A stretch of 20,069 nt of DNA from Thermoleophilia bacterium (GTDB taxonomy: Bacteria; Actinomycetota; Thermoleophilia; Gaiellales; Gaiellaceae). Below, piece by piece: positions 8,161 through 14,957 of this stretch (positions are counted from its first letter, which is position 1; each line of letters begins with the position of its first letter). The DNA is taken from the NCBI GenBank assembly GCA_014534415.1, contig JACVRM010000023.1, positions 1 to 20,069 of the forward strand, given 5' to 3'. The notes under the pieces are model-generated. The model searched no databases. It saw only the letters and a list, made by a program, of their open reading frames with translations, and was not told the origin of the DNA. A program made the position numbers and the translations under genes.

Positions 8161-8358
8161 TTAGGCGGCTGCGGCCTTGGGGCGGCGGCCGCGGCGCGCG
8201 ACCGCCTGGCCGGGTAGCTTCCCGGCGCAGTTGTCGCAGAGATCGGCCTGCTTCGCGCCGCGGCGCGCGTCCGAAAACGTGAGGCGCAGTGTGGCGCCCT
8301 TGTTGTCCTCGATATTCGCCCCGCAGTTGTCGCAGACGAGTACGGTTCTCCTAGCCAA
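8161..8358 (-). CDS. Small two-CxxC (zinc-ribbon-like) protein with AT-hook-like tail
   Basis: A 65-residue protein. Two identical CDNC knuckles (C9/C12 and C41/C44) flank a beta-prone middle (ATLRLTF), as in small zinc ribbons. The C-terminus (ARRGRRPK, about residues 54-61) is basic and resembles an AT-hook, so nucleic-acid binding is likely. The specific role is unknown. A TTG start at 8358 is chosen because a strong SD (AAGGAGG within 8365-8373) sits the right distance upstream; the in-frame ATG at 8409 lies upstream of that SD and is rejected. A TAGGAT hexamer at 8394-8399 would give a short leader containing this SD. The gene diverges from the dehydrogenase gene and precedes the addB operon, apparently as its own unit. 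Small Lsr2-like or zinc-ribbon proteins of Actinobacteria are the nearest thing I can name, without certainty. Confidence 0.8.
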   Translation of the reverse strand: MARRTVLVCDNCGANIEDNKGATLRLTFSDARRGAKQADLCDNCAGKLPGQAVARRGRRPKAAAA

Positions 8359-8364
8359 CTTTTT

Positions 8365-8373
8365 CCCTCCTTC
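8365..8373 (-). promoter_or_regulatory. Strong Shine-Dalgarno deciding a TTG start
   Basis: The minus-strand sequence GAAGGAGGG lies 6 nt before the TTG at 8358. It fixes the start of the small CxxC protein on a rare TTG codon rather than on the upstream in-frame ATG. Confidence 0.75.
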
Positions 8374-8393
8374 GTTCACGCGAGTTGCAGGCG

Positions 8394-8399
8394 ATCCTA
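8394..8399 (-). promoter_or_regulatory. -10-like TAGGAT for the small CxxC gene
   Basis: TAGGAT on the minus strand fits a TANNNT -10 element. The predicted start near 8387 would give a leader of roughly 30 nt carrying the strong SD. No clear -35 is visible. Confidence 0.35.
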
Positions 8400-8430
8400 A
8401 CGAAAACACAGCGAGTATTCACGAAGAACG

Positions 8431-8454
8431 TTCACCCGGCGGGCGCCGGGTGAA
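8431..8454. repeat. Perfect 10-bp inverted repeat in the divergent promoter region
   Basis: TTCACCCGGC (8431-8440) and its exact reverse complement GCCGGGTGAA (8445-8454) are separated by the 4-nt spacer GGGC. The repeat ends 18 nt before the dehydrogenase ATG and covers the position expected for the -35 of the TAGAAT promoter at 8459-8464. Both flanking genes are transcribed away from here, so a terminator role makes little sense. An operator for a dimeric regulator is the better reading. Confidence 0.55.
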
Positions 8455-8458
8455 TTAC

Positions 8459-8464
8459 TAGAAT
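8459..8464 (+). promoter_or_regulatory. -10-like TAGAAT upstream of the dehydrogenase (candidate leaderless promoter)
   Basis: TAGAAT matches 5 of 6 bases of TATAAT and lies 8 nt before the ATG at 8473, which has no SD. Transcription would start at or just before the ATG. The perfect inverted repeat 8431-8454 sits immediately upstream, where a repressor or activator would act. Confidence 0.45.
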
Positions 8465-8472
8465 CGCCGCTG

Positions 8473-9543
8473 ATGAGCGAGACGACGATCGTGGTCCTCG
8501 AGGGCGACCAGACGGGCCAGGAGCTCCTCGAGGAAGCGCTTCGCGTGCTCGACTCCGAAGTGACCGGCGTCGCGGTCGAGTTCGAGCGCTTCGACCTCTC
8601 GCTCGACTCGCGACGTGCCACCGACAACCAAGTTGTGTGCGAGGCGTCTGCGCGCATACGAAAGACCGGGCTCGGTCTGAAAGCGGCGACGATCACGCCG
8701 GAAGGAGCGGGCGACGTCGGCTCGCCCAACCGGATCTTGCGTGAGGAGATCGGGGGCCGTGTGATCGTCCGCACCGGACGACGGATTCCCGGCGTCGTGC
8801 CGCTCGGCGGCGTGCACGAGCCGATCTCGGTCGTGCGTATGGCGGTCGGCGACGCGTACGGGGCGAAGGAATGGCGCGAAGGATCGGGCGACGACGAGGT
8901 GGCACTTCGCACGGAGCGGATCGAGCGGCGCATCTGCCGAGCCGTCGCCGAGTTCGCATTCCGCGAGGCCGAACGGATCGGCGCCAAGGTTTTCGGTGGC
9001 CCGAAGTACACCGTGAGCCCGATCTACGAGGGAATGCTGAAGGAGGAGATGGACGCAGCCGCCGAGCGGCATCCGACCGTTCGGTACGAGCCCCAGCTGA
9101 TCGACGCGACGTTCGCGCTGCTGCTGAACGCGTCGGGTGCGCCGCTCGTGATCCCGGCGCTGAATCGTGACGGCGACATCCTCTCCGACCTCGTTCTGCC
9201 GCTCTTCGGTTCGATTGCGGGCGCTGAATCGCGGCTGGTCGCGTTCGACGATGATCTCGTCCTCCAGGCGGTAGTCGCCGAGGCGGCGCACGGGACCGCG
9301 CCTTCGCTTCAGGGCAAGAACGTCGCTAATCCACTAGCGATGATCCTCGCCGCGTCCGCGCTGCTCGGGTACCGCGGCGAGGAGGAGCAGCGCGCCGGGC
9401 GGGCGATCCGCGAGGCCGCGCTCGAGGCGATCGCCGAGGGCGTTCGCACCGCCGATCTCGGTGGCCACGCGGGAACAACGGAATTCACCGACGAGGTGAT
9501 CCGGAGGGCTCGCTCGAAGATCGAAGTCTGGGCGACGCTCTAG
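8473..9543 (+). CDS. Isocitrate/isopropylmalate dehydrogenase family protein (probable isocitrate dehydrogenase)
   Basis: A beta-decarboxylating dehydrogenase of 356 residues. The substrate-binding region SPNRILREEIGG (84-95) and the following IPGVVPL...GDAYGAKEW segment resemble eukaryote-type NADP-isocitrate dehydrogenase (SPNGTIRNILGG, GDQYKA). The catalytic tyrosine and lysine would be Y129 and K178, and the metal-binding acids lie in NRDGDILSD (D235, D239). The cofactor region AEAAHGTAPSLQGKNVANP (269-287) looks more like the shorter NAD-type and isopropylmalate enzymes, and the length also fits those. Isocitrate is the likelier substrate given the SPN motif, but isopropylmalate or homoisocitrate cannot be excluded. 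It is immediately upstream of pntAA (12 nt gap), so its reduced cofactor may feed the transhydrogenase. Cofactor preference is not determined. Confidence 0.85.
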   Translation: MSETTIVVLEGDQTGQELLEEALRVLDSEVTGVAVEFERFDLSLDSRRATDNQVVCEASARIRKTGLGLKAATITPEGAGDVGSPNRILREEIGGRVIVRTGRRIPGVVPLGGVHEPISVVRMAVGDAYGAKEWREGSGDDEVALRTERIERRICRAVAEFAFREAERIGAKVFGGPKYTVSPIYEGMLKEEMDAAAERHPTVRYEPQLIDATFALLLNASGAPLVIPALNRDGDILSDLVLPLFGSIAGAESRLVAFDDDLVLQAVVAEAAHGTAPSLQGKNVANPLAMILAASALLGYRGEEEQRAGRAIREAALEAIAEGVRTADLGGHAGTTEFTDEVIRRARSKIEVWATL

Positions 9544-9546
9544 AGT
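9541..9546 (+). promoter_or_regulatory. TANNNT hexamer overlapping the dehydrogenase stop, before pntAA
   Basis: TAGAGT includes the TAG stop of the dehydrogenase and lies 9 nt before the GTG of pntAA, which lacks an SD. It may be an internal leaderless promoter or coincidence, since the stop codon itself supplies TAG. Confidence 0.25.
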
Positions 9547-9555
9547 CTGGCGACC

Positions 9556-10650
9556 GTGAGGATCGGCGTTCCGAAGGAAACCGCGAGCGGGGAACGCCGC
9601 GTGGCGCTCGTCCCCGAGGTGGCCGCGCGCCTCGTCGCCGCAGGGTTCGAGGTCGTGGTCGAGCGCGCCGCCGGCGAGACGGCCGCCTTCAGTGACGAGC
9701 TCTACGCGGGCGCGGGAGCTCGGCTCGTGGACGCCGCGGAGGCCTGGAGCGCGGACGCCGTCGTCAAGGTGCAGAAACCATCGGTGGAAGAAACCGCCCG
9801 ACTGCGCGAAGGCGCCGTCCTGATCGCATTCCTCCAGCCGCTGACCGACCGCGATACGACCGAGCGCCTTGCGCAGCGCGGCGTCGTCGGCTTCGCGATG
9901 GAGTCGATCCCGCGCATCACGCGCGCGCAGCCAATGGATGCGCTGTCCTCGCAGAGCACCGTAGCCGGCTACAAGGCGGTCCTGATCGCGGCCGACCGGC
10001 TGCCCAGGTTCTTTCCGATGCTCATGACGGCCGCGGGAACCGTGGCGCCCGCGAAGGTGCTGGTGCTCGGCGCGGGCGTCGCCGGGCTCCAGGCGATCGC
10101 GACGGCCCACCGGCTCGGCGCGGTCGTGTCCGGCTTCGACGTTCGGCCGGTCGTCAAGGAGCAGGTCGAGAGCCTCGGCGCCACGTTCCTCGAGCTCGGC
10201 ATCCGCGGCGAGGAGACCGCCGGCGGCTACGCGCGCGAGCTTTCGCCCGAAGAGCAGCAGCGCCAGCAGGCGGAGCTCGAGGAGCGCATCCCGGACTTCG
10301 ACGCCGTGATCACGACCGCGCTCGTGCCCGGCCGTCCGGCGCCACGGCTGATTCCCGCGTCGGCCGTGCGCTCGATGCGCCACGGCTCGGTGATCGTCGA
10401 CCTGGCGGCCGAGGCGGGCGGCAACTGCGAGCTGACGGAGCCGGGTCGCGAGGCGGTCGTCGAGGGCGTGACGCTCGTCGGCCTGCTCAACCTGCCGAGC
10501 ACGATGCCGGCACACGCGAGCCAGCTCTATGCTCGCAACGTGCTGGCGCTCCTCCAGCACCTCGCGCCCGACGGGGAGCTGCGGCTGGATTTCGGCGACG
10601 AGATCACCGCGGGCGCGTGCGTGACGCGCCGCGAGGAAGTGCCGGCGTGA
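9556..10650 (+). CDS. pntAA: NAD(P) transhydrogenase subunit alpha, NAD(H)-binding domain I
   Basis: Cytoplasmic NAD(H)-binding part of the proton-translocating transhydrogenase, which uses the proton gradient to reduce NADP+ with NADH. The 364-residue product opens with the family motif RIGVPKE...GERRVALVPE. It has the RQD-loop residues R120, Q125 and D128 (in RITRAQPMDALSS) and a Rossmann glycine motif GAGVAG at 172-177, followed by the acidic D195 in GFDVRP that contacts the NAD ribose. It ends after domain I without membrane segments, so alpha is split into PntAA and PntAB, the common three-subunit form. GTG start at 9556; no alternative fits better. It is followed 18 nt later by pntAB. 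Confidence 0.96.
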   Translation: MRIGVPKETASGERRVALVPEVAARLVAAGFEVVVERAAGETAAFSDELYAGAGARLVDAAEAWSADAVVKVQKPSVEETARLREGAVLIAFLQPLTDRDTTERLAQRGVVGFAMESIPRITRAQPMDALSSQSTVAGYKAVLIAADRLPRFFPMLMTAAGTVAPAKVLVLGAGVAGLQAIATAHRLGAVVSGFDVRPVVKEQVESLGATFLELGIRGEETAGGYARELSPEEQQRQQAELEERIPDFDAVITTALVPGRPAPRLIPASAVRSMRHGSVIVDLAAEAGGNCELTEPGREAVVEGVTLVGLLNLPSTMPAHASQLYARNVLALLQHLAPDGELRLDFGDEITAGACVTRREEVPA

Positions 10651-10668
10651 CGGAAGGCGAGGTGCCCG

Positions 10669-10968
10669 GTGGACGCTGAGCTGATCGGCAGCCTCACGAT
10701 CTTCGCGCTGGCCGTCTTCCTCGGCTTCGAGTTGATCTCGCGGGTGCCGACTCTGCTCCACACGCCGCTCATGTCGGGCACGAACGCGATCTCGGGGATC
10801 ATCGTCGTCGGCGCGATCCTCGTCGCCGGCTCGTCGGATTCGCGGCTCGAGCAGACGCTCGCCTTCGTCGCCCTCGTGCTCGCCACGATCAACGTCGTGG
10901 GGGGCTTCCTCGTCACCGACCGCATGCTCGAGATGTTCAGGCGGCGCGGCGCCGAGGGCGACGAGTGA
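10669..10968 (+). CDS. pntAB: NAD(P) transhydrogenase subunit alpha, membrane part
   Basis: A 99-residue membrane protein with three hydrophobic segments (about 8-23, 40-55 and 63-83), matching the separate membrane part of split transhydrogenase alpha subunits. SRVPTLLHTPLMSGTNAISG (24-43) is the conserved stretch between the first two helices. It contributes half of the proton channel together with PntB. GTG start at 10669 with GAGG 6 nt upstream. The stop overlaps the pntB start, so the two are likely translationally coupled. Confidence 0.95.
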   Translation: MDAELIGSLTIFALAVFLGFELISRVPTLLHTPLMSGTNAISGIIVVGAILVAGSSDSRLEQTLAFVALVLATINVVGGFLVTDRMLEMFRRRGAEGDE

Positions 10969-12368
10969 TGGTTGCGTTCGCGTTTTCCGAGAACACGGTC
11001 AACCTCGCGTACGTGTTCGCGGCGGTCTGCTTCGTGTTCGGCATCAAGATGCTCAGCTCGCCGACGACGGCGCGCTGGGGCAACCGCGTCTCGGCGGCCG
11101 GCATGCTGGTCGCGGTCGCGTTCACGTTGACGCTCGCGGAGGTCGACCGCTACTGGCTCGTCGCCGCCGGTCTCGCGCTGGGCGCGGTGCTCGGGGCGCC
11201 GGCGGCGCGCCTCGTGAAGATGACCGCGATGCCCCAGATGGTCGCGCTGCTGAACGGGGCAGGCGGCGGCGCGGCGGCACTCGTCGCGTCTGCCGAGTTC
11301 CACCGGCTCGCCCCGCTGCCCGGTGACCTTCCCGCCGACACCCTGGTGGCCAGCCTGGCGTCGGCACTGATCGGCGGCGTCACGCTCTCGGGCAGCATCG
11401 TCGCCTTCGCCAAGCTCCAGGAGCTCGTTTCCGGCCGCCCGGTCACCTTTCAGCATCAGCAGGCCGCCAACGCCGCCGTGTTGGCCGTTGCGCTCCTCTG
11501 CGCGGTCGCGGCGGGCTTGACGGAGGAACGGTTCTGGGTCGTTCCGCTCGTGGGAGCCGCGCTCGTGTTCGGCGTCCTCTTCGTGATCCCGATCGGCGGC
11601 GCGGACATGCCGGTCGTGATCGCCGTCCTGAACGCCTTCTCGGGCCTGAGCGGCGTCGCCGCCGGCTTCGTGCTCGACAACAACGCCCTGATCATCGGGG
11701 GCACGCTGGTCGGCGCCTCGGGCACGCTGCTGACGCTGCTGATGGCCCGCGCGATGGGCCGATCCGTCGCGAACGTCGTGTTCGGGGCGTTTGGTCAGGT
11801 CGCCGTCGCGCCGGGCACCGCGGCGACCGTCGACGGAGCGGTGCGTGCCACCACCCCCGACGACGTCGCCGTGATGCTCGCCTACGCCAAGCGCGTCGTG
11901 ATCGTCCCCGGCTACGGGCTCGCGGTGGCGCAGGCACAGCACGACGTGCGCAAGCTCGCGGACGAGCTCGAACGGCGGCGCGTCGACGTCCGCTACGCCA
12001 TCCACCCCGTCGCCGGCCGAATGCCGGGCCACATGAACGTGCTGCTCGCGGAGGCGAACGTGCCCTACGACCAGCTCTACGAGATGGACCGGATCAACCC
12101 CGAGTTCGAGCAAGTCGACGTGGCGCTCGTGGTCGGCGCGAACGACGTCACGAACCCGGCCGCTCGGAACGAGCCGGGTAGCCCGATCTACGGAATGCCG
12201 ATCCTCGACGTCGACCACGCGAAGAGCGTCGTCGTGCTGAAGCGCAGCATGAACCCCGGCTTCGCCGGCATCGACAATCCGCTCTACGCGGACCCGAAGA
12301 CCGCGATGCTCTTCGGCGACGCGAAGGTCTCCGTCGCCGCGCTGGTGGACGCGGTCAAATCCGTCTAG
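10968..12368 (+). CDS. pntB: NAD(P) transhydrogenase subunit beta
   Basis: The membrane domain plus NADP(H)-binding domain III of the transhydrogenase, 466 residues. The N-terminal two thirds is a series of hydrophobic helices, including MTAMPQMVALLNGAGGGAAA, a conserved beta-subunit stretch. Domain III shows GYGLAVAQAQ (315-324), HPVAGRMPGHMN (346-357), GANDVTNPAA (390-399) and KRSMNPGFAG (425-434), all diagnostic of NADP binding. ATG at 10968 overlaps the pntAB TGA by one base (TGATG); a GTG one codon earlier is an equal alternative. The product acts in the cytoplasmic membrane with PntAA and PntAB to make NADPH from NADH. It ends the dehydrogenase-pnt cluster; no clear terminator is visible in the next 51 nt. 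Confidence 0.96.
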   Translation: MVAFAFSENTVNLAYVFAAVCFVFGIKMLSSPTTARWGNRVSAAGMLVAVAFTLTLAEVDRYWLVAAGLALGAVLGAPAARLVKMTAMPQMVALLNGAGGGAAALVASAEFHRLAPLPGDLPADTLVASLASALIGGVTLSGSIVAFAKLQELVSGRPVTFQHQQAANAAVLAVALLCAVAAGLTEERFWVVPLVGAALVFGVLFVIPIGGADMPVVIAVLNAFSGLSGVAAGFVLDNNALIIGGTLVGASGTLLTLLMARAMGRSVANVVFGAFGQVAVAPGTAATVDGAVRATTPDDVAVMLAYAKRVVIVPGYGLAVAQAQHDVRKLADELERRRVDVRYAIHPVAGRMPGHMNVLLAEANVPYDQLYEMDRINPEFEQVDVALVVGANDVTNPAARNEPGSPIYGMPILDVDHAKSVVVLKRSMNPGFAGIDNPLYADPKTAMLFGDAKVSVAALVDAVKSV

Positions 12369-12419
12369 AACGGCCATGGCCTTCGTCCGCGGGGCCGGCC
12401 GCTTACCTGCGCCGAGACG

Positions 12420-13394
12420 GTGACACGCGAGCTGGCCGTTCCCTTCCTCGCCGCGCGGCACGTCGAAGCCGCCGTCTCGCCCGAAGCGGCGGTCGATGCG
12501 GTGCGCGACGCATTCGTCGCGTACGCGCGCGGCGAGTGGACGATGCCGCCCAAGGTGTATGTCCCGGCATATCCCGCCGGCGATTTCCGCGCGATGCCGG
12601 CGCTCGGCGCCGGTCATGCGCTCCTCAAGTGGGTCACCTCGTTCCCGGGCAATCCTGCGCGCGGCTTGCCGACCGTGACGGGGCTCGTCCTGCTCTCCGA
12701 CGCTTCTGACGGGTCGCTCCGCGCCGTGCTCGATGCGGGCGCCGTCACCGCTCTTCGCACCGGCGCGGCGGCGGTGCTCGCCGCCGAGACGCTCGGCCGC
12801 TCCAGGTCCGCCCCGGCGGCCGTGATCGGCGCAGGCGTCAACGGCCGTGCGACCGCCCGGACATTCGTCGCACGCGGCCGCGAGGTGCGGATCTGGGACA
12901 TCGACGGCGCCCGGGCGTCCGCGGTCGCGGGCGAGCTGGGCGCGGCCGTCGCCTCGAGCCGCGACGAGGCACTCGCGGCTCCTACGGTCGCCACCGTCAC
13001 GCCCGGGCACGACATCCTCTTCCCCAGCGGGTCGCTACGGCCTGGCCAGCATGTGAGCCTGATGGGGGCCGACGGGCCCGGTAAGGCCGAGATCGCTCCC
13101 GAGGAGCTCGCGCGTGTGACGGTCTTCTGCGACGACTGGGAGCAGGCGAGCCACAACGGCGAGCTCGCTCACGCGGTCGACGCGGGACTGCTCGAACGCT
13201 CGCGCGTCGCGCAGCTCGGCGACGTGCTCGCCGGCGCTGCGCCCGGCCGTACCGCCGACGATCAGATCACCGCCTTCGACTCCACCGGGCTCGCCATCCA
13301 GGATCTCGCGATCGCGGTCGCGGCGTACGAGCGCTACCGCGCGGAGCCGGACGCCGCGTTCTTCGAGCGCGTCACGGAGATCGCGGTAGGCTGA
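12420..13394 (+). CDS. Ornithine cyclodeaminase / mu-crystallin family protein
   Basis: NAD(P)-dependent family that includes ornithine cyclodeaminase, archaeal-type alanine dehydrogenase and mu-crystallin ketimine reductases. The 324 residues show the substrate lysine region LLKWVTSFPGN (K70), the RTGAAA motif (R113, T114), a Rossmann glycine motif GAGVNG (137-142) with the ribose-binding D160 in IWDID, MGADGPGKAEI (215-225), and the family's late DSTGLAIQD (287-295). The exact substrate (ornithine, alanine, or an imine) cannot be read from these motifs. GTG start at 12420; there is no good SD. The 51 nt after pntB contain a GGCCATGGCC palindrome but no clear promoter. The VOC gene follows 25 nt later, and the two may be co-transcribed. 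Confidence 0.88.
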   Translation: MTRELAVPFLAARHVEAAVSPEAAVDAVRDAFVAYARGEWTMPPKVYVPAYPAGDFRAMPALGAGHALLKWVTSFPGNPARGLPTVTGLVLLSDASDGSLRAVLDAGAVTALRTGAAAVLAAETLGRSRSAPAAVIGAGVNGRATARTFVARGREVRIWDIDGARASAVAGELGAAVASSRDEALAAPTVATVTPGHDILFPSGSLRPGQHVSLMGADGPGKAEIAPEELARVTVFCDDWEQASHNGELAHAVDAGLLERSRVAQLGDVLAGAAPGRTADDQITAFDSTGLAIQDLAIAVAAYERYRAEPDAAFFERVTEIAVG

Positions 13395-13408
13395 CCGGCA
13401 AGCGAACC

Positions 13409-13415
13409 AAGGAGG
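13409..13415 (+). promoter_or_regulatory. Strong Shine-Dalgarno of the VOC gene
   Basis: AAGGAGG lies 4 nt before the ATG at 13420 and fixes that start. It is among the few perfect SD sequences in the window. Confidence 0.7.
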
Positions 13416-13419
13416 GAAC

Positions 13420-13809
13420 ATGAAGGGCAAGCTCGTGCATCTCGAGCTGCCGGCCGACGACACCGCACGCGCGCGGACGTTCTGGGGCGAGCTGTGCGGC
13501 TGGAAGTTCCAGAGCTGGGAGGGTCCCATCGAGTACCACATGTTCGAGGGCGAGCCCGGCGGCGCGATCTACCCGGCGCAGGCGGACGAGCGGGGCCCGA
13601 TCGTGTACTTCGAGACGAACGACATCGACAAGGAGATCGCACGGATCCGCCAGCTCGGCGGCAACGCCGACGACAAGGCGCCGATTCCGGGAGTGGGCTG
13701 GTACGCCCGCTGCCGCGACACCGAGGGGAACTCCTTCTCGCTGTACGAGAACGACGAGTCGGTCCCCATGCCCGAGGGCGCCGCAGCCACGACGGCGGCT
13801 CGCACCTAG
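13420..13809 (+). CDS. VOC family (glyoxalase/bleomycin-resistance fold) protein
   Basis: A 129-residue single-domain member of the vicinal-oxygen-chelate superfamily. It starts LVHLELPADDTARARTFWGE with H7 and has the late TEGNSFSLYE (E110); H7 and E110 are the likely metal ligands. The motif GWKF after the first helix is common in this subgroup. Such domains occur in glyoxalases, dioxygenases and binding proteins, and the substrate is not predictable. A strong SD supports the ATG at 13420. It ends on a CTAG whose other strand encodes the stop of the convergent FAD oxidoreductase. It lies 25 nt after the cyclodeaminase-family gene and may work with it. Confidence 0.9.
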   Translation: MKGKLVHLELPADDTARARTFWGELCGWKFQSWEGPIEYHMFEGEPGGAIYPAQADERGPIVYFETNDIDKEIARIRQLGGNADDKAPIPGVGWYARCRDTEGNSFSLYENDESVPMPEGAAATTAART

Positions 13810-14942
13810 TCGGCGCGCGTCAGGAGCCGAGCGGGGTCGAAGAGGCCGAGCTCCGGCCGCTCGCGGCCCAGCAGCGCGTCCGCGACCAGCTCGCCGCACG
13901 CCAGCCCGAGGACGTTCCCGTGACCCGAGTAGCCGAGCGCTACCCAGACGCGCTCCCGTCCCGGTAGGCGCCCGACGAGCGGCATCCGGTCCGGCGTGAT
14001 GCCGAAGATTCCGGCCCAGCGGTGGGTGATCGCCGGCGCCTCCCCGATGAGCTCCCGGATGAACCGCTCGATGCTCTGCTGGATCAGGGGAGTGACTGCC
14101 TCTTCGGTCGTGAACTCGGTATCCAGGCTCGCGTCTCGCCAGCCGCCGACGACCAGGCGGCCGTCCGGCGTTTGCTGCCAGTAGTCGTAGCCGTGACGCG
14201 CGTAGTGCGGGCATGCGAAGACGCGGCGCGCGAGCGGCTCCGTAGCGACGAGCTGGCCCCGTGCCGCGCGCACGACGGCGTCCAGCTCGGGCACGAGTCC
14301 GCCGGAGTAGCCGTCGGTTGCGACGACCACGTCGACCTCGCCGAGCTCGTGCAGCGACTCGACGCGCGCGTGCTCGCGCAGCTCCGCACCGGCGCCGGCG
14401 GCAAGTGCGGCCAGCCGCCGGACCCAGCGCGCGGGGTGGAGCGATCCGTCGCCGGGATGCGAGAGCGCACCGTGAAACCGGCTCGCGAGCGGCGGCGCGA
14501 GGTCGTCGCGCCACTCTGCCGTGAAGCCGTCCTCCTCGAGCGCGGTGTACTCGGCGAGCAGCGCCCCGCGCTCGCCCTCGTCCGCGGCGAGTCGCAGGCT
14601 GCCGGTTGGAGCGAACGCGTCGCCTGCCAGGTCGGCAAGGCGGTCGAGCGCCCGCTCACTCAGGAGCCAGAGCGCGCGCGCCTGCTCCCGGCCGAGGCGC
14701 CGGCGCGCCTCGTCGTACGGCATCGCTCCGCCGCGAAGCGCGAACCCGGCGTTGCGGCCGCTCGCGCCCGAGGCGATCTCGCGCGCCTCCTGGAGGCGAA
14801 CGCGCACACCCGCGTGTGCCAGTGCGAGCGCGCATGCGCAGCCCGTCACGCCGCCGCCGACGATCACGACTTCCGGTGCTTCGGTCAGCCGCGTCGCCCG
14901 CCGCGGCGGCGGCTCGTCCTCGAGCCAGTACGGCGGCGTCAT
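13806..14942 (-). CDS. FAD-dependent amine/amino-acid oxidoreductase (DAO family)
   Basis: A 378-residue D-amino-acid-oxidase-fold flavoprotein. The FAD-binding GGGVTG is at 29-34 and GASGRNAGF, the second flavin-contact motif of this family, at 59-67. The C-terminal flavin motif is GYSGHGNVLG, preceded by GITPDRMPLVG. The N-terminal PYWLED resembles the gamma-glutamylputrescine oxidase/glycine-betaine group, so oxidation of a small amine or secondary amino acid is likely, substrate unknown. It starts 15 nt after dprA on the same strand; TAGCAT 8 nt before the ATG could be a leaderless promoter of its own. The nearby cyclodeaminase-family enzyme hints at shared amino-acid or imine metabolism, though the two are convergent. 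It may also be an unrelated passenger of the comM-dprA unit. Confidence 0.9.
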   Translation of the reverse strand: MTPPYWLEDEPPPRRATRLTEAPEVVIVGGGVTGCACALALAHAGVRVRLQEAREIASGASGRNAGFALRGGAMPYDEARRRLGREQARALWLLSERALDRLADLAGDAFAPTGSLRLAADEGERGALLAEYTALEEDGFTAEWRDDLAPPLASRFHGALSHPGDGSLHPARWVRRLAALAAGAGAELREHARVESLHELGEVDVVVATDGYSGGLVPELDAVVRAARGQLVATEPLARRVFACPHYARHGYDYWQQTPDGRLVVGGWRDASLDTEFTTEEAVTPLIQQSIERFIRELIGEAPAITHRWAGIFGITPDRMPLVGRLPGRERVWVALGYSGHGNVLGLACGELVADALLGRERPELGLFDPARLLTRAD

Positions 14943-14950
14943 GCCGGGCG

Positions 14951-14956
14951 ATGCTA
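14951..14956 (-). promoter_or_regulatory. -10-like TAGCAT before the FAD oxidoreductase
   Basis: TAGCAT is followed by 8 nt and the ATG at 14942, with no SD present. The site overlaps a small inverted repeat (AGTCAC/GTGACT, 14956-14970) at the dprA stop codon. No -35 is obvious. Confidence 0.35.
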
Positions 14957-14957
14957 G

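Noticed and set aside
8473..9543. Naming the dehydrogenase leuB
   Set aside because: The SPN-type substrate motif favours isocitrate, and no leucine-pathway genes are adjacent.
9334..10761. A 475-residue minus-strand open frame opposite the dehydrogenase and pntAA
   Set aside because: It overlaps confident genes on the other strand and has biased composition without motifs.
12369..12419. GGCCATGGCC palindrome after pntB as terminator or operator
   Set aside because: It is a short self-complementary site of a kind common in GC-rich DNA, with no loop, no T-tract and no other support.
10527..13010. An 827-residue open frame on the minus strand across pntAA-pntAB-pntB and the cyclodeaminase gene
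   Set aside because: It is antisense to four well-identified genes and its translation is Arg/Asp/His-rich low-complexity sequence with no motif, typical of stop-poor antisense frames in GC-rich DNA.
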